A DNA stretch of 64,000 nt from Torreya grandis (taxonomy: Eukaryota > Streptophyta > Pinopsida > Cupressales > Taxaceae). Of the stretch, positions 1-11,664 are shown one piece after another. Position numbers and translations under genes: made by a program. Below the pieces are notes generated by a model. It saw nothing but the letters and a program-made list of their open reading frames with translations. It was not told where the DNA came from and did no database searches. Location: positions 204,501 to 268,500 of the forward strand of contig JARHVA010007805.1 of assembly GCA_037957365.1 (NCBI GenBank). Reading direction: 5' to 3'. Numbering within the stretch: the first letter of the stretch is position 1; each line of letters starts with the position of its first letter.

Positions 1-3000
1 GGTTACAATTTTTAGCTATGACTTATATGATTATATTGAAACTGGTACTACTGATGTCACTTTGTGATTATAGGTAATAAATGAGAGTTGAGCTATGTCT
101 CAACCAGAAAGAACCACCAAAATATTGTACTAAATTAATATAAGTAAATAAGAATAGAGGTAAAGGAATGAGATCATTTTATTGTAAAACATGTTATTGT
201 GATGTTTCATACTATGTCAAACTACTGATGCTCATGTTTTACTTTTTTATGAGTATCCATCATTGGTTTATGCACAATTTTGTTTATTTTTCCAAATTGT
301 AATGGTTAACACAAAGTACCTTGGGGTCAGATTTTTAAAAATAATAGTTTCAATGCATATTTATTTAGGAGTCTTTGAATTTTTTTGAGATGATGCAAAC
401 TTGTGTTATTAGCAATTTTAATTTTAGTGCTTTGGGGAACATAAAAGACATTATGTACCTTTTAAATCTAATGTTATTAAATCATTGTGAATTATTTGAT
501 TAAAAATCATAAATTTATTTAACCCATGATGGAGTCATGTGCCTCAAACTCTAAACTTGGTATTTAACTTTATGTTGGATATATAATCATTAAAATAATG
601 ACTAGGGTTTTTTCATGCATGTAATAAATGTTTTAATTTCCAAATATTAATTTTTTACTTCAATAAAGGCAAGGAGTGGGATAAAATAAGTAACTTATGG
701 TTACTATGGCCAATTTGTGCATTGGTCATTGTTGACTAATTTGACCACAAGTCAAATTAATTCAACCTCCTATATAGTTTAAACTTTTTATAGGGTCTCT
801 TAGGTTGAAAATGTATACCATGGTATTTTATGAGGTCAAACTTATGTTTTATCCTTTTTGTATTTGTCTTTGTTGGTCCTATGTCATTCTAAGACACTTT
901 TTGGGTCATTTATTGAAGTTTTATAGTTTCTCATAGAGGATAGGTGTTTCAAAATAATATCCAATGTCCCATATGTCAGGTCCATGTCAAAGATAGCAAT
1001 TTTGAATTGATAATTATAGGTTCAACATGGAAAAGAGAAGATCAAGTAGTTTCAAGAAGTTTTATGGATGGTATAATAGCTATATAAAGTGGGAAGACTT
1101 AAAAAGTGTCTCTTTAGGTCCCCTTAGATCATTTTCATGATCAAGCATATTTGATAGGTCTAAAATTGAGAAAAATTGACCTCTTTTTCCCATCATTCTC
1201 TTAGATAAGGTCAAAGAGGTCAACCAGTCTTCATTTAATATGAATACAAGATGGTGAGTTGAAGAAATTTCACTTGGTGAATGTTAGTACTCCCTTTGTA
1301 CTTATAATTCATGTTAATAGACATAAGTTTGGTTTTTCCTAATCCATGAACCATTGTTAAGAAGGTTGGATTTTAAAAACTGCCTACACATCCCCAACAC
1401 CTCAATTTTCCTTCTTTGTTTATATTGTTATATGCAAATAAAGTGGTGTACATATTCTTAAAGATTATTAGCTTAATTATTACAAGGTTTATATTCTTTT
1501 TTTCATATGTGGATATTAAATAATGATTAATACCATCTATTTTTACTAGTAGAAGACTCCCTGGAAGTTGCAGATAGTGTTTCACCTATTGCAAAGTTTG
1601 TTTTCCTATTTTGGTTTTTAGATCAAAGGCAATGCATTATTTTGTTTAATAACTCATTTTTTGGTGATAATTTATCTTTTGAATTATTAGTCTCAATACT
1701 ATCATTGATGAAATGAGAAGTGTAAAATGTACACACAATCAAGATCTCCCTGTAGTAGTCACCTATAGTCAAGTGGAGCTAAACCTTGAGTAGACATGTT
1801 GATGAAATAAAGGTTTAAATATTGTGATAAGGATTTTAATGTGAAAGCAGTGAGATTTAACCATTAAAATTTTATAAATTTTTCATGAGAACTAATTCAA
1901 CACACATAGTCATATATCTGGTGATCACCTATAGAGAGTCTCCAATCATGGCCTGAGTTCAATCTAAAGAGGCTAAGTAGTATTGAAGTGAAGATATTTG
2001 AGCTTAATGGAGACCTCCAATTAGGTCTAAAGAGTATATAGAGGATCATGGTGATAATGGTGAGGCTATTATATGTAGATAGACATAGAACCATGTCCAA
2101 CATTTGAAAATTTTCAAGAGAGACATGTTAACTTAACTTCTCTAAATAAGGTATTTGCTCATGCAATAGACATCCCATGGTGAAGTTCTTTGAATTCTTC
2201 ACAGGCCCAATAGTTTCAATCTGTAGACCAAGCCTAGAGATAAGGTATTGGAATAAGAAGGTGGTTTTATAGTCATGAGAAGATAGTGTAAATAAGATTC
2301 CATTTTAAGCAAGTTTCTACTAAGGATATTCAATAAATATAGTGTCAAATGACCAAAAGTGAACTTTGAAGTGTAACAGTGATACACGATTCATTGATGA
2401 TGAGATAAATATGACCAAGTGGAAGATGGCCTAATTAAACACAATAGTCATGAATATATGAACACCTAAATGATATTTCAACCTCTATCTGATGCACATC
2501 TATAGGTAACATAGTCTGATTGAGTATAGAGACTAACTCATGCTAGTGTCAAGAGAAAGACAATTTGAATGATAAGCATAGGTCTCTAGGCATGATATGA
2601 GTTTAAAAAACTATGAAATGATATTATTTAATTAAATAATAACCTAGGGAATGAAGATAAATTTAAAAAAAAATGAAAATACACCTACAAGAAACCTCCA
2701 AATCTATCCAAATAAACACCTACAATATGATTATAGACTAGCTCTAGCAAAGGAGATATGTGAGTTGAGAGGGTTGGTATAGATGTAGGATGATAAAAAT
2801 GTTGGGACCACTTACACAGTGATAATTTAAACTTCATGAGAATCTCAGAGAAGATAAATAGATTAAGGGTAGGTTTCTAACTCCACACTCAACCTGAGGT
2901 TCTAGACCTTGTACACAGTCACTAGAATTGAGAAGCTAGTCTTAAGTTGTGGAGTGTTGAGAGAGTTGTAAAGGTGATCTACCATTGAAATTTGGTGTAT

Positions 3001-4090
3001 AATCTATTCATATCCTACTTAATCTATCAAAATCCTCATATTTTATATGAAAATAGGGTAATTTCCCTCTATTTTATCTCAAATAGAGGGCACTCCTAGA
3101 TAGTCTAATCTGTAGGCATAGTATGTAAATGGTGATAAGATGAAAGGGGGAACAAAGAGACACTAAAAAATGAGTTGAGGGGTTGATATGAGGATAAAAT
3201 ATTTTTAAGAATCATATGAAGATGATGGAAACCACTTAGTGGTGGTCATAGGCAATCATACATAGTTAGGCTTATTAGGCATAAAACTAGACCTAAGCCC
3301 TACGAGGGTATAACTTCACTTCTAAGATCATATGAACCCTCCAATCCAATTGTGAGACTTAAATTGGAGGTATAAGTCTGAATAGGACAATTTATATCAA
3401 TAGGAACAACATAGATTGGTCAATTTGACCTAAAACTAACTCAATGGTACACATAATGCAAGAGAAAGATCAAGAGGCCATTTTCAAAATTTAGATGTCT
3501 AACTTTTATGAATCATTAATAGTCCAAGACGCCTAAAACCATCTCAAAAATTTGGTTTGGATATGATGGATGAAATATAAATGGATATGCATTAAAAATT
3601 TGTTATATGCTCATGAAATTTATTTGGACATGTCAATCACTCACCTGGGCTCCATGACACCCATTTGGTCTGTACTATCACCTATACAAACAAGCCTATT
3701 TTTAGGTTTATTGTAAGTTTTATTCTAATTTTTAGATACAAAGAATAATTGGTGAATTAATTTCATTAAAATATATCAATAATTACTTATTATAACTACC
3801 TAAATTAATTTATCACCACAAATAATCATTCAAATACCTATTCTACATAGTTCACAATAGGTAGTCTTGGACAGACAATGAAAATGACAAGTGACTACCT
3901 AATGAGAAGATGAGAGATCTAATTTGGGATATTTTTAAGGTATAAATAATGGATTTTAATTTAAAATGGTATTAAATATGTTTCATAACACTTATAACAT
4001 GGATTCCTTTAATCATCTACTATCCAACATGATGACAAGTGTGAATATTGAATCTATAAGGGTTAGTATGTGATTGCAGATAGTGAAAAT
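1..4090. other. AT-rich spacer, nothing recognised
   Basis: I read both strands and found no domain motif, RNA gene or paired repeat. Short open stretches on the minus strand (1897-2103, 2199-2387) have no recognisable protein motif and are interrupted on both sides. The block is probably decayed transposon DNA, because everything to its right is, but the sequence does not prove this. Confidence 0.5.
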
Positions 4091-6001
4091 TTTTGAAACA
4101 CAACTAGATACTGAGAGGGTGTGGTTAAATCAGAATATTAATTAACTTAGTCCTTTTCAAAACCTTTTAATTAAGATTAATACTATATGTAGAGATCACA
4201 CACACAAAAAAACACATAATACAAGATATATCATGCAAAATGCAATATGGGAAAAACCACCATGAGAATAGTTGCTAAAAACTACCATTCTAATCCAACC
4301 TCATAATAAGGAACCTTACTAGTTAAATTTTTTAAGGAAACCAACCCTATTGAGACACCAATCCCTTGATTCAAAAGCTTAAAATCTAAGGGATCACCGA
4401 CTTCTGAATCTGACCACCAACTCAATCTATCTGATGACACCAACCTATCAAATCTATAATGGAACTACAACTCTAGATCACAACATATATTCATAAATGA
4501 ATCCAAATATTTTTTCTTTATTACATGTCTAGTCTATAACTGATCATTCTTTGCACATTATTTATTTTTTCCTTTATTATCTTTACCCCTCTATTTCTAA
4601 GTCTAGATATGTCTCTATTCAACACACTTCATCTCTCTTGCTTTCTGCCTCTCTCTCAACTTAACACTACTCAATCAACAATAGTAATAGTTCCAATAAC
4701 ATTTTCCTATGTCCTATATGTCATATATAATAAAATGATCTAGGTTTCCATATGTTTTATATGTTCACACTTGTTTACAAACACATGACTCTATGTTTTA
4801 GACTTGGTTCATTATTACTTGAACTACAAGTTTATTATGTCTTGAATTCATGCATTACCATCATGATTCTTGGTCTCATTACTATCTATAACATTTAATA
4901 GACTATAGTTATAATGTACATGCACATTTACATATATTTTATTGGTTACATTGATCAATCTCAATGTTTGTGTCATGATTCATGGCTTACTCACATGTTC
5001 CTTCATGTTCCTGTGTCTAACCATTAGTTTGGATTTTAGTTTAAATCTCAATCATTAATATTTCATTTGGTGGCATGATATGATGGTATATATATTCAAA
5101 TGGATCAACTTTAAACCATTTAATTGATTTATAATAGGCTCACATTGTTTGTTAAATATTTTTACACTTCGAAACTTTAGCTTTATCTATATGTTAAACA
5201 CTAAATTGCGCTTTGCACCTACATAACTCTTATTGCACTTAGTCACATGACCTAAAATTTATCACATAATATCCTCTTACATATGGGATTTCATCCATAC
5301 ATCCAATTAATCTTGAAGCCTTCATATGTGCAAGTTATAGCATCATCAAATTTCTTACTTAGATTTATCTTGCAACATACAAATTTGACTAAGTGTTGGA
5401 AAACACTATCAAAATGTCTTGGAGCCATACTTTTCTCAAAAATATCTTTTGTTGTGCTACATCATGTGACCTTAGATTTAGCATGTAGAAACTAAGCACA
5501 AAAATGAACAAACTCATATGATCATTTTGTCCTCAGACCTCTATATGTGTGAATGCTAACCTTATCAATATGATTACTTTGCTTTACTTAACCCTTTTGT
5601 AAATTTGTCTAAGTATAAAAACTTAGTGATTTTTGTTTGAGTAGCCAACTTTGTATGCCCGTATCTTGAATTTTGCTTCATTTCATGTGTTTAAAGCTGG
5701 CATATAACTACTAGGGAATAATGTGATCACAACCATGTGACCATATCCTCCATCCTCATTTGCATGTGGCAATGGTGACATCAGTAAAATGCCTTCTTAT
5801 CTTTTATGTCATAAACCCAAAATGTCTAGATGATCAATATGAAGAACTAGATGAATTCCACTCATTCACACAAGTACTCTAATCATCCTTGACCTTTGAT
5901 AGGATCCCTTGCATATCATCTAATCACCATATTCATTCCTAAACATCAATGATATGCTCATAATGTCCCTATTTACATTAATCACAATCATATGCCCAAA
6001 A
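4091..6001 (-). repeat. 3' LTR of the Copia element
   Basis: This 1911-bp copy matches 11665-14251 along its length, for example the shared words around the start (aacacaactagatact) and the end (catatg-ccaa). It lacks about 680 bases present in the other LTR (12783-13465). The ends have drifted: the start reads TTTTGA where the partner has TGTTGG, and the end reads CCCAAAA where the partner has CCAACA. Confidence 0.85.
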
Positions 6002-6014
6002 ATCTCCCCCTTTG
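6002..6014 (-). other. polypurine tract of the Copia element
   Basis: On the minus strand this reads CAAAGGGGGAGAT and directly abuts the 3' LTR. This is the expected place and composition for the plus-strand DNA primer of an LTR retrotransposon, and it confirms the minus-strand orientation. Confidence 0.75.
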
Positions 6015-6634
6015 TCATTGATGGAAAACTAAATTCTCTAATCTTCTAATATTCTACTCCTTCTCTAGCATTCCTTGCATTGGATTTTGATGATTATGAA
6101 CTAAATCTATTCATACCATGCTTGTTCCCCGTTAGTCAATGGCACATTTTCCTAACACTCAACTTGGACACTTGTTCTTACTCAATTTGGGCACTTACTC
6201 TGCTTCTTCTTTGACATTTGCATTTTTGCTCCAAAAAATTATATAGAGAATTTTGATTTTCTTCTCCCATAGAGAGAATTTGTACTTTTTCTCCCCCTTT
6301 GAAAATAATGGAAAAGGGACTCTTTCTAACTATTTGTCCAAATATTTCTCCCCCTTTATTAGATAAAAGAGTTTGTCTAGGAATCTGCAACTATCAACTC
6401 ATTATAACTTTGTAAAGATATGCATACCCGAGTTGCCTTTTCTATCTTTTTAGAGGGATTTTTTTTTTTTATGATTATTCCCCTAGACTCATGCTCTATC
6501 ACTATGATCTATTGATGTGGTGTAGGAGCAACCACTCCCAACTTCTATTTTATATATTCAAATTATTCCTTTGGAAGAGGTTTAGTGAATATGTTTGCAA
6601 TTTGATATTTAGTTGGCACATATTCCATTGTGAC

Positions 6635-7010
6635 CTATCTATCTATAACCTTCTCTCTTAAAATGTGATAACTGATTGATATATGTTTGGTTTTTAAATT
6701 CATCACTAGATTCTTTGATATATTTACATCACTTGAATTAACATAAAGAATAGAGATAGGGGTCTTGTACTCAACCTTGATGTATTTGAGTGTATAATTC
6801 ATCCAAAATAATTGAGTGCAATATGCCACTACTACCATATACTCTTCTTCTATTGTGGAAAGATTAACTAACTCTTGATTTTTTCTCACCCAAGAAACAA
6901 TCTTGTTTCCAAGAAAAAATGCACCACCATTAGTGCTTCTTTTGTCTCCACACTTCCTACCCAATCAACATTTTTATATGTTATCAAAGTGAAATATTCA
7001 CTTTTAGGAT
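6635..7010 (-). pseudogene. Copia RNase H domain remnant
   Basis: The minus-strand translation has the Copia RNase H order. First comes a degraded first-acidic motif (YKNVDWVGS), then STNGGAFFLGNKIVSWV, the second acidic motif in LSTIEEEYMVV, and finally KTKHISISYHILRE near the C-terminus. A frameshift near 6930 separates the first motif from the rest. The usual CDN motif reads YVNSS, so one catalytic acid appears to be lost. In the intact protein this domain removes the RNA from RNA-DNA hybrids during reverse transcription. It is the last domain before the 3' LTR. Family identity is secure; this copy is inactive. Confidence 0.85.
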
Positions 7011-8045
7011 ACCATAGGCCATAGTCAATTGTGATCTTGATGTATCTAAAGATCATTTTCAATGCATTGACATGTGACTCTTTAGGAGTATCTTGAAATA
7101 TAGAAAACATGCACACTACTTGCATGATATCTAATTTTGATGCAATTAGGTGTAACAGGATACCTATCATTAATCTATACATAGTTTGATTTGCATCAAG
7201 GGACTCATCCTCTTTGATCATATTTCATCTAGTTATCATGGGATTATTAATTGGTTTTCTATCCTTTATTCCAAACTTCTTGAGCATTTCCTTTACATAT
7301 TTGTTTTGGGATATGAATATCCCTTCAATAGTTTATGTTATTTTTAGACCAAGGAAGAAAGAAAGTTCTCCAAGCATAGACATCTCAAAATCATTTTGCA
7401 TTTGTTTAGAAAATTATTTACACATTTTGTTATTTCTAGCACCTTATATGATGTCATCTACATAAATAACAACAATCAACATGTTTTGACCTTATGATTT
7501 GAAGTATAGATTTATGTCTACACATCCTTTGTTGAAACATTGTTGTACGTATTGATCCAATCTTGAATACCATGCCCTATGTTCCTATTTTAGACTATAT
7601 AGTGCTTTCTTTAGTCTACATACATATTATTCATGTTCTAAAAACTGAAAATGTTCAGGTTGTTCTATGTACACTTCCTCTTATAGGTTATCATTCAAGA
7701 AAGCTAACTTAACATCCATTTGATATACTTTGAATTTCTTATAAATAGAGAAATATATAAACATTATTATAGCTTCCAATTTAGGAATTGGAGTAAATGT
7801 TTCCTCAAAATCTATGCCCTCAACTTGTGCATATCCTTTGCACACTAATCTTTCTTTATTCCTTATAACAACTCCATCCTCATTGAGATTATTTCTATAG
7901 ACCCATTTTGTACCTATCACATTCTTGTTTTAAGGTCTTGGAACTAATTACCAAGTTTTGTTCTTTTCAATTTGGCTCAGTTCTTCTTCCATAGATTTTA
8001 GCCAATTCTCATCCTTGCTTGCTTTAACATAAATTTTGGGGTTAA
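7011..8045 (-). pseudogene. Copia reverse transcriptase, broken
   Basis: This is the Copia-type RT (RVT_2 family). It starts near 8045 with the typical ENWLKSMEEELSQIEKNKTW block, runs through IGTKWVYRN, RLVCKGYAQVEGIDFEETF and YQMDVKLAFLN, and reaches the catalytic YVDD box, which is still intact at about 7449-7475. It continues through LGELSFFLGLKI, SQNKYVKEMLKKFG and MYRLMIG to the join with RNase H. Several in-frame stops occur, one in the KxEHRAWYSRLD stretch, where the family has Gln. That stop reads TAG and fits a C-to-T change of CAG. Length and order are normal for the family, so the domain decayed by point mutation rather than deletion. It is the only RT I can recognise in the window. 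Confidence 0.9.
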
Positions 8046-8243
8046 TTTCAGACATTAAATCAAAAACTATTTCATCCTATTCATTTAAACTCTTATCCTT
8101 GTTTTAAATCCTTCATTCTTGTTGTCAATTATCTACTCTTTAGGATGATCCTTTTGAATAAATCTTGGAGGTGCATTTTCATTCATTTCCTTAGCCTCTT
8201 CATTTTTTTATTCTTCTTCAAGATATGATTCTTCAATACTGAT

Positions 8244-9116
8244 TTATTTGTTAGGTTCAACATGTTTCAATCCTTCTTCAACATTGACATTGATGCTCTC
8301 TACAATATTGTGTAGCCTTTTATAATAACATACATAGGCTTTTCTTTGAGTGGAATAAATAAGAAATATTCCTTCATGGCATCTTGATTCAAAGCTTCCC
8401 AATTTGTCCTCCTTTATTTTGATGTAGCATTTACTTCCAAACACTTTGAAGTACTTAACAGAGGTAGGCTTTCCATACCATACCTCATTGGGAGTTTTGT
8501 CATTATTTACCCTCAGTTGAACTCTGTCCAAGATGTATACTATTATTTATACTACTTCTCTCTAGTATCCATCAGGTATCTTGTCCTATTTTAGCATTAT
8601 TTAATCCATCTCCTTGACTTTCATGTTCTTTATCTCTACTACTCCAATTTGGTATGGAGTCCTTGTTGTAGAGTAATGCTTTTTGATACCATGCTTCTCA
8701 CAATACTCTATGAACTCATTTGAGGTGAATTATCCACCTTTATTAGATCTTAAACATTTGATTTTCCTTCAAATCTCATTCTCCACTATGGCTCTAAAGA
8801 TCTTGAATCTTTTAAATGCTTGAGAATTTTCCTTGAAAAAGGTTACCTATGTCATTCTTGAGCAATCATCTACAAATAACATGAAGTATATCTCTCCTTT
8901 AAATCCTCTTATCTTAGTAGCACCAAAAATATCATTACGAACTAACTCTAAAGGTTTTATAGTTTCATACTCCTTGGTTTGAAATTTGACCCTTGTATAC
9001 TTGCCTAGTTGACATTCCTTACAAGTAGTGTCTGTAGGTTTGGTTATCTTTGGCATGTGTCTGACACACTTATTTGTGCTTAATTTGACTACGATATCAA
9101 AGTTAACATGACCCAT
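8244..9116 (-). pseudogene. Copia integrase with GAG-pre-integrase zinc domain, broken
   Basis: The N-terminal zinc region is visible (MGHVNFD, then TCKECQLGK, the paired cysteines of the HHCC finger). The catalytic core follows. The first Asp is kept in RNDIFGA, and YFMLFVDDCSRM follows. The second core motif reads LRSNKGG, where the family has Asp, so that catalytic residue is lost. The Glu of GVVEIKN is kept. The C-terminal part (TPNEVWYGKPTSVKYFKVFG, then GSKCY) is well preserved. Integrase inserts the element's DNA copy into the host chromosome. Stops and frame changes lie between the recognised pieces. Its position between protease and RT identifies the element as Copia, not Ty3/gypsy. 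Confidence 0.88.
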
Positions 9117-9215
9117 TATTCTATGCCATAATCAATTCTCATCATTCTTTCCTATAATTAAGATATTACCATTCACTTCAACAATATTATAGATATTACT
9201 TTTTGTTTTTTTCCC

Positions 9216-9535
9216 TTATACAACTATTCTTATAGATATCTTTAGCTTATATCCTTCTGCATCAAATGTGATATTATATCCATTGTCACACATTTGGCTG
9301 ACACTTAATAGATTATGATTCAATACTTCAACATAAAGGACATCATGTGTAGTTAGTTTACCATCTATGTTCAAGCTTCCTTCAACTTTGATCTTTACTA
9401 TTGTTTTATCTCCCAAATTAATAGATCTTTATTTACTTTTGCTAAATTTGGAGAACTTACTCTTATCACTAGTCATATGCTTTAAGAAACCACTATCCAT
9501 TACCCATAAATTTTAATCCTTAGCATGGAGTGTAA
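9216..9535 (-). pseudogene. Copia aspartic protease remnant
   Basis: The minus strand shows WVMDSGFLKHMTSDKSKFS, in which MDSG is the aspartic protease active site (the Copia family usually has DSGC or DSGA followed by H-M). A stop follows. The frame then resumes with GDKTIVKIKVEGSLNI, THDVLYVEVLNHNLLSVSQM and NGYNITFD, the usual C-terminal protease and linker sequence. In a working element this enzyme cuts the gag-pol polyprotein. It sits directly downstream of the gag zinc knuckle. Confidence 0.85.
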
Positions 9536-9551
9536 TTTGAGAAATCATAGA

Positions 9552-11610
9552 TTAGTTTTTCACTCTCCAAACATCTTTGGTTTTCTTGTTTGGATTATTT
9601 TTAGAAACTTGTGAACTTTTGTTCACACTAGGAGGCATGCCTTTCTTTACTTTATGTAATTTTGATCTTACAAAACTAGTTCTAAAAAATTTAGCTATGT
9701 GACCAAAATTATTGTAATTATAAAAAATTACATTTGTATCTAACAAAGAATTAAATGAGTTTATACTTAAAAAATTTATTATCCTTGTAGGTACAACTCT
9801 ACAATCAATATCCCTATGACCAAACTAATTATAGGTATAACAATAACCATATAAAAATGAGGAATTCCTAGTCATAACATTTCTTGGTGTAGCATGAGGA
9901 GATATTCTAAACTCCAGCTTATTCAAGTCTCTCACTTTGATATATCCATCTCCATCAGCTACCTTATTTTCTTCTTCTCTTCAAGCTTATTTTTAGCTTC
10001 AAATTTATTCACAACAATAGTACTTGTGTCTATCTTTGTGTCCTTACAAGATTTCTCTTTCTTTGCTCTTGATTTTCCTTATGCTTTAAATTTTTCATAT
10101 AGGTTAAAAAATTTCATAGTTGTGGAAAATTTTCCCTTTCCATAATCAATACATAATCTTTTTTTTTGAGGGATATTAAGATTTGATCAGTTCATCAAGA
10201 ATGTTTGATCCTCCTATCAACTTCAAAATTTTGTCTAGTTAACCTTTGGATTTTAAAAAATTCTTTCTCAAAGCCACTATCTCTAATTCTAACTTCATGC
10301 ACTCATCAGATTTAGATTATAGTTAAATTTTGACTACATATTCTATTATTTTAGCCTCTTCAATTTGTGTCTTTAGGCTCACTATCATATGATTAGATTT
10401 ATCAAGACTTTTGGATATTTTTTGAATTTCCTTTTGTCCAAGCTTCTTCTATTTTGATCTCTCTTTTCTCAACTTGTTAATTTTCTCTAAAGCATAAATG
10501 ATCTCACTCTAGATCCACTTCTTATTCTTCTTCGTCATCTAAGTCTTCAACTTCTTATTGATCCATAGAAGTAAATTCTATTATCATGAATAGGACTTCA
10601 TTTTCCTTAGCCACAAAATCTTAGTCATGATAATCATCAACACTAACACTGCCATCCATTGAATCACTATCTTTTTTTGTGTATAGACCTTTCTTATTTT
10701 TAAAGAACTTCTTCTTCTTGGGATAGTAGGGTTTTACCTTTTTTTCTACTCTTTACTTGTTCAAATTTATCCTTTTTATTTTGATGGCATTCAACAACAA
10801 AATTTTCTACTTTACCATAGTTAAATAATTTAAAGGGTAATTTACCTTTGTACTTTCCATACCCTATATTTAATCTTATGACAAAGTTGGATTATTCTTC
10901 ATCAGTCTCCTGAGATTCAAATGTAGGTGCTTCTACATTTATTGGTTTAGATGATTTGAATGTAGCTTCTCTCTTGAAGGTGTCTACCTCTCTTATTCTC
11001 ATCTCATAGGTTGTGTAGGTTCCATGAAAATCATCAATAGTGAGCTTATCTATATATATTTATTCCTCTATTGTAGATATTTTAGAATCATATATTGATG
11101 GAAAAGATATTAAGACTTTTTCGATAATAATTGATTTTTTCATTTCTTCTCTTAGGCCTCTTATTGCATTAACTATTTCATCTACCCTGAAGAGGTAGTC
11201 TACAATATTATCCTCTTCATTAATATTAATACTCTCAAACTTGGTTTTGTAAGTTTTTATTTTGGCCTAATTTACCTTACCATCTCCTTCATAGATGCTC
11301 TTTAGTTTATTATGGATATCTTGAGTATTATAACACTACATCACTTCGATAAACTTTGAGTTTAATAGTCCATAAAGAATAGCATTCTTTGCCTTAACAT
11401 TCCTCTCATATGCCTTCTTGGTATCCTTATCAATAGGAGTTGTAGTAGGGGTTGTATATCCATTTACCATAGATATTCATACATTAAATCCTAATGATGA
11501 TAGATATTATTCCATTATTATGCTCCAAAATGCATAGTTTGATCCATCAAAGAGAGGAGCCTGATTTGATGAGTATCCTTCCTGACAAGCCCTTTGTGTT
11601 CAATGTTCCA
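9552..11610 (-). pseudogene. Copia gag (UBN2 type) with two decayed zinc knuckles
   Basis: The N-terminal gag block is clear at about 11570-10900: NQAPLFDGSNYAFWS, YLSSLGFNV, VNGYTTPTTTPIDKDTKKAY, KSIYEGDGKVN, FFRVDEIVNAIRGLREE, KISTIEE and TYEMRIREVDTF. This is the UBN2-type gag of plant Copia elements. Two CCHC nucleic-acid-binding knuckles follow. The one at about 9790-9850 reads CYTYNxFGHRDIDC, with one Cys changed and a stop inside. The one at about 9690-9746 reads FYNYNNFGHIAKFF, with all its Cys lost. Gag forms the particle that packages the RNA. Several stops (about five in the first 250 codons) make this copy non-functional. Confidence 0.88.
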
Positions 11611-11642
11611 ATATCTACCTCAATTGATTAAGCTTATGCTAA

Positions 11643-11662
11643 GGAACCCATCTCTGATACCA
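11643..11662 (-). other. primer binding site, initiator-Met tRNA type
   Basis: On the minus strand this begins TGGTATCAGAGA, the usual plant primer site matching the 3' end of initiator methionine tRNA. It lies 2 bases inside the 5' LTR, as expected for first-strand priming. Confidence 0.85.
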
Positions 11663-11664
11663 AT

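Noticed and set aside
4086..4090. Target duplication for the Copia element
   Set aside because: AAAAT on the left and AACAC on the right do not match, so none is claimed.
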